Source: Candidatus Cryptobacteroides choladohippi
GTDB taxonomy: Bacteria > Bacteroidota > Bacteroidia > Bacteroidales > UBA932
Assembly: GCA_018065985.1 (NCBI GenBank)
Contig: JAGHSF010000009.1
Location: 1 to 64,000, forward strand
DNA length: 64,000 nucleotides
Direction of reading: 5' to 3'
Part shown: positions 34,493-43,220 of the stretch, one piece after another
Numbering within the stretch: position 1 is the stretch's first letter
Layout: every line of letters begins with the position of its first letter
Notes under the pieces: model-generated
What the model saw: only the letters and a program-made list of their open reading frames with translations
What the model was told of the DNA's origin: nothing
Databases searched by the model: none
Program-made: the position numbers and the translations under genes

Positions 34493-35824
34493 TTAGACTT
34501 CGAGAAGTTTCTCGTAACCAGGACGATACTGGTAGTGGAGAAGCTTGTTGGCCTCGTCGTCGTGCATGAACTTCTGTACGATGGGATTCCACTCGAGGGG
34601 ACGTCCGAGCTCGCCTGCGATGATACCGATGTTGCACATTGTGCATGATGAGTGGCCGACCTCGACGGGAACGTTGGGATCGATGCGGCTCTTGATGCTC
34701 TCGATGAATACTCTGTGGTGACCTGCGCGTGCCTCGAAGGGGATCTCGGTTGCACCGACTTTCATCTCGAACTTCGGGTCTGAAGCATAGAGCAATCCGC
34801 GGTGAACTGCAATCCAGCCCTCGTCTCCCCAGATCTTGACACCCTGGCCGTGGTCATCGAAGGTATTCTCCTCGACTACGATGCCGTTGTCATACTTGTA
34901 GGTGAGGTTCTTGTAGAAGCTGTATCCGGGAGGTATGATCTCGGTAGGTCCTGTGAGGTCCTTGCCCACTGCCCACTGGCAGATGTCGAACATGTGAGCA
35001 CCCCAGTCGGTCATGTAACCGCCGCCTGTGGGCTTGTACCAGCGCCATGCGCCCCAGCAGTCCTCGCCGCCATTCTCGTTGAGAAGCGGGTCGATGTCAG
35101 GGAAGTAGGTGGCCTTGTCGGTCATAGGGCCAAGCCACTTGTCCCAGTTGAGTCCTGCGGGAGGTGTCTGTGCCGGGAAGTTGTGCTTTACGGGGAAAGG
35201 CTTTCCGTCCCAGCGGCCTACGAATACGTCAACCTTGCGGATGTGTCCGAGCGCTCCCTCGCGGGCCATGTTGGCTGCGTGGATGAACTCCTCGCTTGAG
35301 CGCTGCTGGCTGCCCACCTGGAGGATGCGGTTGTACTTGCGTACAGCCTTGCAGAGCTGCTGGCCTTCATAGACTGTGAGGGTCATAGGCTTCTCGAGGT
35401 AAACGTCCTTGCCTGCCTTGCATGCTGCGATTGCGATGATTGCATGCCAGTGGTCGGGAACTGCGATGACTACTGCGTCGATGTCGGGACGCGCAAGGAG
35501 TTCCTGGTAGTCCTCGTACATTGCGGGAGCGCACTTCTTCATGCCCTTGCCCTGGTAGTACTCGGTTACGCGCTTGAGGAAGCGGTCGCGCTTGATGTCG
35601 TAGACGTCGCAACCTGCAACTACCTGAACGTCATCCATCTGGATGAAGGAGCCCATTAGGTACATGCACTGCTGGCCGAGGCCGATGAATCCGAGGTTGA
35701 TCTTGCCGTTCTTGGCTACTGCCTTGGCCTTTGAGCCGGTGGCGGCTGAGGCGATTGTGGAAGGAGCCACAACTGCGCCTGCAAATCCAAGTGCGGATGC
35801 TTTAAGGAAATCTCTTCTTTGCAT
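34493..35824 (-). CDS. Tat-exported Gfo/Idh/MocA-family oxidoreductase
   Basis: 443 residues. Twin-arginine signal MQRRDFLKASALGFAGAVVAPSTIASA, so the protein is probably exported folded with its nucleotide. Rossmann domain KINLGFIGLGQQCMYLMGSF, DIDAVVIAVPDHWHAIIAIAACKAGKDVYLEKPM with the catalytic EKP motif, and a C-terminal domain with GGGYMTDWGAHMFDICQWAVG. Members act on sugars or sugar derivatives with NAD(P). Tat-targeted forms are abundant in Bacteroidota glycan metabolism. The substrate is unknown. Confidence 0.88.
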   Translation of the reverse strand: MQRRDFLKASALGFAGAVVAPSTIASAATGSKAKAVAKNGKINLGFIGLGQQCMYLMGSFIQMDDVQVVAGCDVYDIKRDRFLKRVTEYYQGKGMKKCAPAMYEDYQELLARPDIDAVVIAVPDHWHAIIAIAACKAGKDVYLEKPMTLTVYEGQQLCKAVRKYNRILQVGSQQRSSEEFIHAANMAREGALGHIRKVDVFVGRWDGKPFPVKHNFPAQTPPAGLNWDKWLGPMTDKATYFPDIDPLLNENGGEDCWGAWRWYKPTGGGYMTDWGAHMFDICQWAVGKDLTGPTEIIPPGYSFYKNLTYKYDNGIVVEENTFDDHGQGVKIWGDEGWIAVHRGLLYASDPKFEMKVGATEIPFEARAGHHRVFIESIKSRIDPNVPVEVGHSSCTMCNIGIIAGELGRPLEWNPIVQKFMHDDEANKLLHYQYRPGYEKLLEV

Positions 35825-35833
35825 AATGATTGG

Positions 35834-36058
35834 TTATTGATTTGAAGTATGAATTGTTTCAAGTGATTCCAGCAGTGTCTCGACTGCGCTGTCTGATGTT
35901 GCCCAGGAAGTGCACACGCGGATGACAGAGTTGGCGGCCTCCTTGCAGTGAGTGTCCTCTCCATAGCCTGGGCTCTGTTCCATATTGGTGAGTGTCAGAG
36001 CCTTCAGGATCTCGGGGTGGGCACCTTCAAGATAGTCGCTGTAGAATAATGGTTTCAT
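35834..36058 (-). pseudogene. ltaE: remnant of L-threonine aldolase, internal deletion
   Basis: A 74-residue frame. The first about 46 residues (MKPLFYSDYLEGAHPEILKALTLTNMEQSPGYGEDTHCKEAAN) match the start of low-specificity L-threonine aldolases (PLP enzymes, threonine to glycine plus acetaldehyde). The last about 27 (IRVCTSWATSDSAVETLLESLE) match their C-terminus. The roughly 270 residues between, including the PLP lysine, are missing, with the frame kept. A TATATTTG promoter box remains 5 nt before the ATG. It cannot be a functional aldolase. An assembly collapse is possible but less likely without repeats at the junction. Confidence 0.7.
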
Positions 36059-36063
36059 TACAA

Positions 36064-36071
36064 CAAATATA
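36064..36071 (-). promoter_or_regulatory. -7 box in front of the threonine aldolase remnant
   Basis: TATATTTG on the minus strand ending 5 nt before the ATG at 36058. Confidence 0.45.
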
Positions 36072-36085
36072 ATCAAAGAATTTCA

Positions 36086-36093
36086 TATATTTG
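36086..36093 (+). promoter_or_regulatory. -7 box of the rubrerythrin promoter
   Basis: TATATTTG followed by C on the plus strand, 36 nt before the rubrerythrin ATG, divergent from the aldolase-remnant box. Confidence 0.5.
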
Positions 36094-36129
36094 CCTACTA
36101 CATTTTGTAACTTTTAAATATTGAAAGAT

Positions 36130-36669
36130 ATGGCAAACAAGTATGCCGGTACCCAGACCGAGAAAAATCTGGAAGCTGCATTCGCAGGTGAGTCTCAGGC
36201 TCGCAACAAGTACACATATTTTGCTTCCAAGGCCAAGAAGGAAGGATTCGAGCAGATCGCAGCCATCTTCGAGCAGACGGCCAACAATGAGAAGGAGCAT
36301 GCAAAGCTCTGGTTCAAGGAGTTGAACGGCATCGGCAGCACCACCGAGAACCTTGCAGCAGCCGCTGCAGGCGAGAATTACGAGTGGACCGATATGTACG
36401 AGGGCTTCGCAAAGACCGCCGAGGAAGAGGGCTTCGATGAGCTTGCAGTCAGGTTCCGCCTCGTTGCTGCCATCGAGAAGCGCCACGAGGAGCGTTATCG
36501 CGCCCTGCTCAAGAACATAGAGACCGCAGAGGTATTCAAGAAGTCTTCAGTGAAGGTCTGGGAGTGCCGCAACTGTGGCCACATCGTTGTTGGCGAGGCT
36601 GCACCTGAGATCTGCCCTACCTGTGCACATCCTCAGAGCTACTTCGAAATTCACGCAGACAATTTCTAA
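36130..36669 (+). CDS. rbr: rubrerythrin
   Basis: 179 residues, cytoplasmic di-iron peroxidase that protects anaerobes from hydrogen peroxide. The four-helix ferritin-like domain carries [30 protein letters not shown] and [11 protein letters not shown] iron ligands. The C-terminal rubredoxin domain has [31 protein letters not shown] with the four expected cysteines. I start at ATG 36130 ([18 protein letters not shown]). A hairpin terminator follows the gene. Confidence 0.95.
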   Translation: MANKYAGTQTEKNLEAAFAGESQARNKYTYFASKAKKEGFEQIAAIFEQTANNEKEHAKLWFKELNGIGSTTENLAAAAAGENYEWTDMYEGFAKTAEEEGFDELAVRFRLVAAIEKRHEERYRALLKNIETAEVFKKSSVKVWECRNCGHIVVGEAAPEICPTCAHPQSYFEIHADNF

Positions 36670-36688
36670 CAGATTGATTCAATAGCGT

Positions 36689-36717
36689 AGCCGAGGGCCG
36701 TACGACCCCCGGCTTTT
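36689..36717 (+). terminator. Rho-independent terminator of rubrerythrin
   Basis: AGCCG-a-GGG, loop, CCC-c-CGGCT followed by TTT: a stem with one mismatch and a T-run, 20 nt after the stop codon. Confidence 0.7.
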
Positions 36718-36723
36718 GTGTTT

Positions 36724-37890
36724 ATGACATTAGGAACTTTCAGATCCAAGATGCTTGTGAGAGTGCTCGTGGCCATTGTGCTGGGCATTCTGTGCTCGCT
36801 GTTCTTCCCTGTCTGGGCGGTGCGGGTATTCCTGACATTCAACTCGATTTTCGGGAATTTCCTTGGGATGTTCATCCCTGTGCTTATCATAGGCCTTGTC
36901 GCCCCGGGAATCGCTGACCTTGGCAAGGGGGCAGGCAGGCTGCTGCTGATCACGGTCGCCCTGGCCTATGCTTCGACCGTGCTTGTCGGGATGGGAACCC
37001 TGTTCACCTGCCGATGGACATTCCCCTCGCTTCTCGGCGGGGCGTCACTCGCGTCGGCATCTGCCATCTCGAACACCCTGACCCCCTTCTTCACGGTCGG
37101 GATGCCGCCGTTCTTATCGGTCACCACGGCGCTTGTCCTGGCGTTTGTGATCGGACTGGCGATGACTGCCATCGAGAATCCAACCCGCCTGATGTTCAAC
37201 ATCAGGGAGCTTGTCTACCTTGTCATCACCAAGGTGATAGTGCCCTGCCTTCCGCTTTTTGTGTTCGGCATTTTCCTGCAGATAGGGGCCGAAGGGAAGG
37301 TTGCACCAGTGCTCGGGCTTTTCAGCAAGGTCGTGCTGGTGATTCTGGTCCTGCATGTGGCGGTGCTGGTGCTTCAGTTCTGCATTGCCGGAGCTGTCGC
37401 TGGGGTCAACCCCTTCAAGGCTCTCAAGGGGATGCTGCCAGCCTATGTGACTGCCCTTGGCACCCAGTCGTCCGCTGCTACCATCCCTGTGACGCTGCGT
37501 TGCGCAAAAGGGATTGGCGTTGACGGCACGATTGCCGATTTCACCGTTCCGCTGTGCGCCACGATACATCTCAGCTGCAGTGTGCTGAAGATTACCGCAT
37601 GTGCTTTTGCCATTGTGTTCACAACCGGGATGAGCGTCAGCCTGGAGACTCTGGTCGGCTTTGTGTTCCTGCTGTCGATCACCATGGTGGCTGCTCCCGG
37701 CGTGCCCGGCGGCGCAATAATGGCAGCACTTGGCCTGCTTGCCGATTGCCTTGGGTTTACGCCAGACCAGCAGGGACTCATGGTTGCCCTGTATATTGCC
37801 CTCGACAGTTTCGGGACAGCCGGCAACGTCACCGGAGACGGCGCGATCTCGCTCATTGTCGACAAAATCTGGAGAAAGAGAAAAGAATAA
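36724..37890 (+). CDS. dicarboxylate/amino acid:cation symporter (SDF/DAACS family)
   Basis: 388 residues from ATG 36724 with about eight membrane segments and two re-entrant-loop regions. TALGTQSSAATIPVTLRCAKGIGVD is the serine-rich HP1 motif region of glutamate/aspartate and C4-dicarboxylate symporters. DSFGTAGNVTGDGAISLIVDK matches the end with the substrate-binding D and N. Imports acidic or neutral amino acids or dicarboxylates with Na+ or H+; the exact substrate is unknown. Followed after 14 nt by an acyltransferase gene. Confidence 0.88.
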   Translation: MTLGTFRSKMLVRVLVAIVLGILCSLFFPVWAVRVFLTFNSIFGNFLGMFIPVLIIGLVAPGIADLGKGAGRLLLITVALAYASTVLVGMGTLFTCRWTFPSLLGGASLASASAISNTLTPFFTVGMPPFLSVTTALVLAFVIGLAMTAIENPTRLMFNIRELVYLVITKVIVPCLPLFVFGIFLQIGAEGKVAPVLGLFSKVVLVILVLHVAVLVLQFCIAGAVAGVNPFKALKGMLPAYVTALGTQSSAATIPVTLRCAKGIGVDGTIADFTVPLCATIHLSCSVLKITACAFAIVFTTGMSVSLETLVGFVFLLSITMVAAPGVPGGAIMAALGLLADCLGFTPDQQGLMVALYIALDSFGTAGNVTGDGAISLIVDKIWRKRKE

Positions 37891-37904
37891 TAAACTGACC
37901 TTCG

Positions 37905-39017
37905 ATGGAAAAAGAGAGAATAGTCTTTGCTGATTATCTGCGTGTGCTTGCATGCTTTCTTGTGATGCTCGTGCACGCTTCCGAGAATTTCTACGGTGCC
38001 GACACGTCCGGCCTTGCCGGGAGCATGTCAATGCTAGCGACCGAGGCGAACCGCTTCTGGGTGGCGTTCTATGACGGTTTTATCGCCAGAACCTGTGTGC
38101 CTCTGTTCATGGTGCTGTCGGCATTCCTGCTTGTTCCAATGAAGCCGGGCGATACCATGCTCGGATTCTACAGGAGAAGATTCCTGCGCATTCTACCTCC
38201 TGTTGCATGCTTCATGCTCATATACTGTTTCCTGCCACTGGCATGGGGTGGAATGACATGGGAACAGTCCCTTGCCGACCTGAAGCTCATTCCTTGGAAT
38301 TTCCCTTCCATGGCCGGCCATCTGTGGTTCATCTATCCTCTGATCAGCCTTTACCTGATCATTCCGGTGGTTTCCCCTTGGCTTGAGAAGGCCGGCGCCA
38401 GGGAGGAACTTGTGTTCCTTGGCATATTCTTCGTCTCGACCTTCCTTCCGTTCATCCACCGTTTCATCACTCCCGAGGTGTGGGGCGAGTGCTTCTGGAA
38501 TGGATTCACCATGCTGTGGTACTGTTCCGGCTATCTGGGATATCTCGTGCTTGCGCACTACATAAGGTTCCATCTTGACTGGGATAGGGGACGGCGTCTC
38601 CGTGTCGGCGCAATCTGCTTCCTTGCGGGTGCGGCGTTTACCGGCTGGTCATTCTGGTACAAGGGCACGCCCGGCACTCTCATCGAGACTCCCGCGCTCG
38701 AGTGGGCATGGGAGTTCTGCACCCCTAACGTGCTTGTCGCCACCTTTGGCATGTTCCTGATGTTCAGCGCGATGAGAAGAACGTCGGTGCCTTCCTGCAT
38801 CGTCTCCCTGTCCAGGATGTCATTCGGAATGTACCTTATGCATCTGCTGTATCTTGCACCCATCGCCAAGCTCGTGATAGGCGGCGACGTGGCAAATCCG
38901 CTGCTTCCCGTATGGGTTGCGATTCCGGTCATTGCCGTGGCGACCTTCATATGCTGTGCGGTCACGACAAAGATATTGTCATACATTCCCGGCAGCAAGT
39001 GGGTGATAGGGGTGTGA
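37905..39017 (+). CDS. membrane acyltransferase 3 family protein
   Basis: 370 residues with about ten hydrophobic segments. The start FADYLRVLACFLVMLVHASENFYG carries the expected conserved histidine (xxVHxS), and RRRFLRILPPV follows, both typical of acyltransferase family 3 (OafA/WecH-like). Such proteins acetylate surface polysaccharides or other extracytoplasmic targets. The target is unknown. No glycan genes are directly adjacent. Confidence 0.82.
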   Translation: MEKERIVFADYLRVLACFLVMLVHASENFYGADTSGLAGSMSMLATEANRFWVAFYDGFIARTCVPLFMVLSAFLLVPMKPGDTMLGFYRRRFLRILPPVACFMLIYCFLPLAWGGMTWEQSLADLKLIPWNFPSMAGHLWFIYPLISLYLIIPVVSPWLEKAGAREELVFLGIFFVSTFLPFIHRFITPEVWGECFWNGFTMLWYCSGYLGYLVLAHYIRFHLDWDRGRRLRVGAICFLAGAAFTGWSFWYKGTPGTLIETPALEWAWEFCTPNVLVATFGMFLMFSAMRRTSVPSCIVSLSRMSFGMYLMHLLYLAPIAKLVIGGDVANPLLPVWVAIPVIAVATFICCAVTTKILSYIPGSKWVIGV

Positions 39018-39108
39018 CCGGATGTCTATGCCAGGGGCTCCTGCCCCTTGACACCCCGCGGCCTTCCCGCCATTCGGCGTGAAATGCAAAGTGCTATGCT
39101 TTAATTGC

Positions 39109-39153
39109 TTACGCAAATCCGGTGCTGATCTTTGATACATCGGATTTGCGTAA
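39109..39153. repeat. 13-bp perfect inverted repeat
   Basis: TTACGCAAATCCG at 39109-39121 and CGGATTTGCGTAA at 39141-39153 with a 19-nt spacer. It may be a terminator hairpin for the acyltransferase gene or the end of a small element. Confidence 0.7.
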
Positions 39154-39366
39154 AATATTATATATCAATACTTTCTGTTGAACGGCCGTGTATCAATACC
39201 GTCGTTTCTGTCAATAATACCAACGGAGACGCCTCCTTGTTTTTGGCTTATCACTCATTAGATGAAATCGTTTTCATCTAATTTCTGTAATTATCCTTAA
39301 AACAGCTGTTCACAGCTGATTTTACCAACCGTTTTAGTCAATTATACCAGTGAGCAGGGGATACAG

Positions 39367-39396
39367 AAAAAGCCCAGTCAATTGACTGAGCTTTTT
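39367..39396 (-). terminator. terminator of tRNA-Asp
   Basis: On the minus strand AAAAAGCTCAGTCAATTGACTGGGCTTTTT follows directly after the tRNA: a long stem (one mismatch) with AATT loop and a run of five T. Confidence 0.8.
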
Positions 39397-39397
39397 G

Positions 39398-39471
39398 CGG
39401 TGCGGAAGGGACTCGAACCCTCGACCTCCGGCGTGACAGGCCGGCATTCTAACCAGCTGAACTACCGCACC
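39398..39471 (-). tRNA. tRNA-Asp (anticodon GTC)
   Basis: Minus-strand sequence begins GGTGCGGTAGTTCAGCTGG and ends CCGCACCG. Acceptor arms GGTGCGG/CCGCACC pair perfectly. The anticodon arm GCCGGCCTGTCACGCCGG holds GTC, and the T-arm GAGGGTTCGAGTCCCTTC is canonical. The full CCA is not encoded (GCA AAA follows). Promoter and terminator flank it as a single-gene unit. Confidence 0.97.
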
Positions 39472-39498
39472 AGGCTGGTTGCTTCCTGAAAGCGAGTG

Positions 39499-39529
39499 CA
39501 AAGATAGGTACTTTTTTTGAATCTGCAAA
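39499..39529 (-). promoter_or_regulatory. consensus promoter of tRNA-Asp
   Basis: On the minus strand TTTG (39526-39529), exactly 19 nt, TATCTTTG (39499-39506): a perfect TTTG-N19-TAnnTTTG match, about 28 nt upstream of the mature tRNA 5' end. Confidence 0.7.
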
Positions 39530-39608
39530 CTTCTGCCTGGATTTTTTTGAAAAAATGTTAAAATTTGTCCTTTGTCGCATTCTTCTATGATTCCCTGTAA
39601 AATTTTGC

Positions 39609-39616
39609 TATTTTTG
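39609..39616 (+). promoter_or_regulatory. -7 box of the SLBB export gene
   Basis: TATTTTTG, 32 nt before the preferred ATG at 39649. The ATG at 39625 used by the ORF track would be only 8 nt after the box. Confidence 0.45.
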
Positions 39617-39648
39617 TATGTTTTATGAATAATAGTGTTTTGCATAAT

Positions 39649-42084
39649 ATGAGAAAATTTTTGATTGTCTCCATTTCTTTGGCGTTGCTCTGCGGCTTTT
39701 CAGTAGAAGGACAGGCTCAGATGAAGGATGAAGATGTCATCGCCTATATCAAGAGCGGCATGGCTGCCGGCAAGGGAGAGAAGCAGATCGGTGCTGAACT
39801 TCTTGCAAGAGGAGTGACCCGCGCCCAGGCTGAACGTATCAAGGCCGGGCTTGAGACGGGAACAGGAACCGGTATCGGAACCGGTACTGCAGAAAGTTCT
39901 GAAACCACAAAGCCCACTCATGTCATGCGGGAACGCAAAACTGATGAATCCGAACTCGGTGTTGCTGATGATACAGATATGTTCGCTGCAGAAACGGCAG
40001 ATGCCGCCAACTCTTCGGAACCCCGCATCTACGGTCACAATGTTTTCAATGGCAAGGCCCTGACTTTTGAGCCTAACGAGAACATGGCCACCCCGGAGAA
40101 TTACAAGCTTGGTCCTGGCGACCAGGTGATCATCGAACTCTGGGGCTTCAACGAGGCCACATACAATCAGACCATTTCTCCAGAGGGCCGCATCACAATC
40201 AGCCAGGTCGGTCCTATCTATCTCAGCGGCCTTACGATCAAGGAGGCCCAGGCGAAGATCCGCAATGTCCTCAGGTCCAAATATGCCAGCATAGACGGTG
40301 CCCAGACCGAGGTGAGCCTTACTCTCGGCAATATCCGTTCCATCCAGGTGAACATGATGGGTGAGGTTGCGGTTCCTGGTACTTACCGCCTTTCATCCTT
40401 CTCTACCGTGTTCCATGCACTTCACCGTGCTGGAGGCGTGACCGATACCGGTTCCCTCCGCGGAATCAAGGTCATACGTGGTGGCAGGGAAATCGCAACC
40501 GTCGATGTATACGGCTATCTTTTCACCGGCAAGTCCGAGTCTGATATCCGTCTCGAAGAGGGTGATGTCGTTCTTGTGCCGCCCTATATCAAGATTGCCA
40601 CTGTAGAGGGTGGTGTCCGCCGCCCCATGAGCTATGAGCTTGCTGCGAACGAGACTCTAGCCGACCTTGTCCGCTATGCCGGAGATTTTACCGGCAATGC
40701 ATACAAGGATGATATATCCATTGTCCGCAATACAGGGCGCGAGCAGGAAATATTCACGGTATCCAGTGACCGCATGAAGTCATGTGTCATGGAGGATGGC
40801 GATGTCGTCACCATCGGCAGCAGCCTCGACCGTTTTGCCAACAGGATAGAGATCCGTGGCTATGTGTTCCGTCCCGGAATGTTCCAGCTTGGATCTGACA
40901 TCAAGACTGTAAAGCAGCTTGTCGAACGTGCCGGAGGCCTTACTGAAGATGCATTCCTGGACAGGGCAATCATCATGCGTGAGATGGCTGATCTCACTCT
41001 TGAGACAGTGTCATTCGATCTTGGCGCAGTGTTGAAGGGAATAAATGCCGACATCGCGCTCAGGAAGAATGACGTTGTGATCATCTCCGGAATCCATGAA
41101 CTGGAGTCCAGAGGTCCGCTTTCAATCAATGGCCTTGTCGCCAATCCTGGAGAATATCCGTTTGCGGAAAATACGACAATAGAAGACCTTATCCTTCAGG
41201 CCGGAGGACTGCTCAATGGCGCTTCTGCCGCCCGTGTGGAAGTTGCGCGCCGGGACATCGATCCCATGAGCCTCACCCCTTCGGATACCCTTGGCAGGAC
41301 CTTTACATTTTCATTGGAGAATGGTCTTGCCGTCGGCTCAGGACACGGTTTCATTCTTCAGCCGTACGATGTGGTCTCAATTCGCCGGAGCCCGGGATTC
41401 GTTTCGCCCCAGCATGTTGTCGTCGAAGGCGAGGTTGCTTTCCCCGGCAGCTATGTGCTTCTCACCAAGGATGAAAGGATTTCCGACGTGATAAAGCGCG
41501 CAGGTGCCGTGACGGCCCATGCCTACCTCAAGGGCGGAGTCGTTGTTCGCAAGACTTCTGACGAGGAACTTACTCTGAACTCCACTACCCGCAAAATGGT
41601 AAATCAGGGCGGTGGCCGTGACTCCGTTGATGTCAGCAAGCTGTCTTTTGCCAACCAGTACACGCTGGGAATCGATCTGGCAAAGGCTGTTGCCGAGCCT
41701 GGTTGTGACGATGATATCATACTCAGGGATGGAGACAGGATCATAGTTCCTGAGTACCTGAGCACCGTCAGGATACAGGGAGATGTGATGTACCCCAATA
41801 CTGTCCTCTACCATCCGGACAAAGGCATGTCGTATTACATCGATGCTGCCGGCGGCTACGGATCAAAGGCAAAGCGTAGCAAGGTGTATATCATATACAT
41901 GAATGGAAATGTGACAAAGGGCAGCAAGCTTAACGCCAAGATAGAGCCCGGTTGCGAGATTGTGGTTCCCACACGCAGGGAAAGGCGTGAACTCTCAACT
42001 GCAGAAATCTTGTCGATGGGTTCTTCTGCTGCATCCCTGACTACGATGATTGCCACGATTGTTTCTCTATTGAAAAAAATATAA
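39649..42084 (+). CDS. SLBB-domain polysaccharide export protein (Wza-like)
   Basis: About 811 residues. I start at MRKFLIVSISLALLCGFSVEGQAQ, a clear signal peptide; the ORF track adds eight residues. A coiled N-terminal region is followed by the Poly_export domain (YKLGPGDQVIIELWGFNEATYNQTISPEGRITISQVGPIYLSGLTIKEAQ) and then several SLBB repeats (VNMMGEVAVPGTYRLSSFSTVFHALHRAGGVTDTGSL; IEIRGYVFRPGMFQLG; SINGLVANPGEYPFAENTTIEDLILQAGG; VVVEGEVAFPGSYVL; VRIQGDVMYPNTVLYHP). Much longer than E. coli Wza, as in other Bacteroidota. Forms the outer part of the export channel with the downstream Wzz-like protein. Confidence 0.88.
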   Translation: MRKFLIVSISLALLCGFSVEGQAQMKDEDVIAYIKSGMAAGKGEKQIGAELLARGVTRAQAERIKAGLETGTGTGIGTGTAESSETTKPTHVMRERKTDESELGVADDTDMFAAETADAANSSEPRIYGHNVFNGKALTFEPNENMATPENYKLGPGDQVIIELWGFNEATYNQTISPEGRITISQVGPIYLSGLTIKEAQAKIRNVLRSKYASIDGAQTEVSLTLGNIRSIQVNMMGEVAVPGTYRLSSFSTVFHALHRAGGVTDTGSLRGIKVIRGGREIATVDVYGYLFTGKSESDIRLEEGDVVLVPPYIKIATVEGGVRRPMSYELAANETLADLVRYAGDFTGNAYKDDISIVRNTGREQEIFTVSSDRMKSCVMEDGDVVTIGSSLDRFANRIEIRGYVFRPGMFQLGSDIKTVKQLVERAGGLTEDAFLDRAIIMREMADLTLETVSFDLGAVLKGINADIALRKNDVVIISGIHELESRGPLSINGLVANPGEYPFAENTTIEDLILQAGGLLNGASAARVEVARRDIDPMSLTPSDTLGRTFTFSLENGLAVGSGHGFILQPYDVVSIRRSPGFVSPQHVVVEGEVAFPGSYVLLTKDERISDVIKRAGAVTAHAYLKGGVVVRKTSDEELTLNSTTRKMVNQGGGRDSVDVSKLSFANQYTLGIDLAKAVAEPGCDDDIILRDGDRIIVPEYLSTVRIQGDVMYPNTVLYHPDKGMSYYIDAAGGYGSKAKRSKVYIIYMNGNVTKGSKLNAKIEPGCEIVVPTRRERRELSTAEILSMGSSAASLTTMIATIVSLLKKI

Positions 42085-42089
42085 TTCCC

Positions 42090-43220
42090 ATGGCAGACCA
42101 ATTCGACGAATACTACGAGGAAGAGTATAGTGAGATAGACATAATGGCACTCCTTATGAAGCTTTTCTCCTATTGGAGAAGATTGCTTATTTGGGTTGTC
42201 ATTGCAGCAGTACTAGGCCTGATTATAGGATACAGTATTCCCAAAAGTTATACGGCACATGCTGCACTTGCTCCCGAGATTGCACAGAAATCAAGCAGCA
42301 GCATGAGTTCTCTGGCTGCTCTTGCCGGTTTCAACTTGAACAATATGACCGTGACGGATGCCATGTACCCTGATCTCTATCCAGAGATTGTGAACTCAGT
42401 TCCTTTCACGGTGGACCTCTTCGATATGCCTGTTACGATTCTTGAAAAAAAGGACACAGTCAAGACAGACCTCTATGATTATTTGTTGAATCATTACAAG
42501 ACGCCATGGTGGTCCAGTGTCATTGGCCTCCCGTTCAAAGTGCTGGGATGGGTGAAGAATATCGGTAAAGAGAAAGAGGATGATGCTACCGGACATGCTG
42601 AAGTTGACCCTTACCATTTGACGATAGAACAGGGAAGGATAGTCAAGGCACTTGGGGCCAGCATTTCCATTGCTGTTGAGAAGAAGACCTACCTTATCTC
42701 AATTTCGACTACTGCTCAGAATCCCAAGGTTGCTGCTGACCTCTGCCAGCTTGTGGTGGAAAACCTTCAGAAATATGTCGTGAACTACCGTACTGAGAAG
42801 TCCCGTCATGACCTTGCATACTACCAGCAGCTGAACGAGCAGGCGCAGAAGGAATACTACGATGCCCAGCAGCGTTATGCCCGTTATGTTGATGCCAACC
42901 AGGGAGTAGTGTTCCAGCGTGTGCTCATTGAACGTGAACGCCTTCAAAACGAAGCCAACCTCAAGTATCAGGTTTATAATACTACGTCTCAGCAGGTCAA
43001 CAGTGCAAAGGCCAAGGTGCAGATGGAAACTCCCGTATGTGCAGTTATTCAACCTCCTACCATCCCTCTGAAGCGCTCCAAGCCTTCAAAGGCCAAGATA
43101 CTTGTTGCCTTCATGTTCCTTGGGTTCTGCTTCGGGTCCGTGTGGTATCTCTGGGGGCAGGATATTGTTGCCAAACTTCGTGGCAAGGACGACGAATCTG
43201 AAACATCTTCTGAATCATAG
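42090..43220 (+). CDS. Wzz/PCP-type chain-length determinant protein
   Basis: 376 residues. An acidic cytoplasmic start, first membrane helix LIWVVIAAVLGLIIGYSIPKSYTAHAALAPE with the Wzz proline-rich signature, a large periplasmic coiled-coil region (RHDLAYYQQLNEQAQKEYYDAQQRYARYV), then PPTIPLKRSKPSKAKILVAFMFLGFCFGSVWYLW, the second helix. No fused tyrosine-kinase domain. It sets glycan chain length or couples the flippase and polymerase to the export channel. It follows the SLBB gene by 5 nt. Confidence 0.88.
   Translation: MADQFDEYYEEEYSEIDIMALLMKLFSYWRRLLIWVVIAAVLGLIIGYSIPKSYTAHAALAPEIAQKSSSSMSSLAALAGFNLNNMTVTDAMYPDLYPEIVNSVPFTVDLFDMPVTILEKKDTVKTDLYDYLLNHYKTPWWSSVIGLPFKVLGWVKNIGKEKEDDATGHAEVDPYHLTIEQGRIVKALGASISIAVEKKTYLISISTTAQNPKVAADLCQLVVENLQKYVVNYRTEKSRHDLAYYQQLNEQAQKEYYDAQQRYARYVDANQGVVFQRVLIERERLQNEANLKYQVYNTTSQQVNSAKAKVQMETPVCAVIQPPTIPLKRSKPSKAKILVAFMFLGFCFGSVWYLWGQDIVAKLRGKDDESETSSES

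Larger units (their letters stand above)
39018..39397. other. structured intergenic region with perfect inverted repeats
   Basis: No coding frame found in about 380 nt. It contains AGGGGC-TCCT-GCCCCT near 39034, a perfect 13-bp inverted repeat TTACGCAAATCCG/CGGATTTGCGTAA (39109-39153), an 11-bp one ATTAGATGAAA/TTTCATCTAAT (39257-39282), AGCTGT-TC-ACAGCT (39304-39317), and a 19-bp imperfect direct repeat CGTTTCTGTCAATAATACC (39203-39221) / CGTTTTAGTCAATTATACC (39330-39348). It ends with the tRNA terminator. Confidence 0.6.

Noticed and set aside
36073-36486. 137-residue minus-strand ORF over rubrerythrin
   Set aside because: Shadow frame; rubrerythrin has all its iron ligands.
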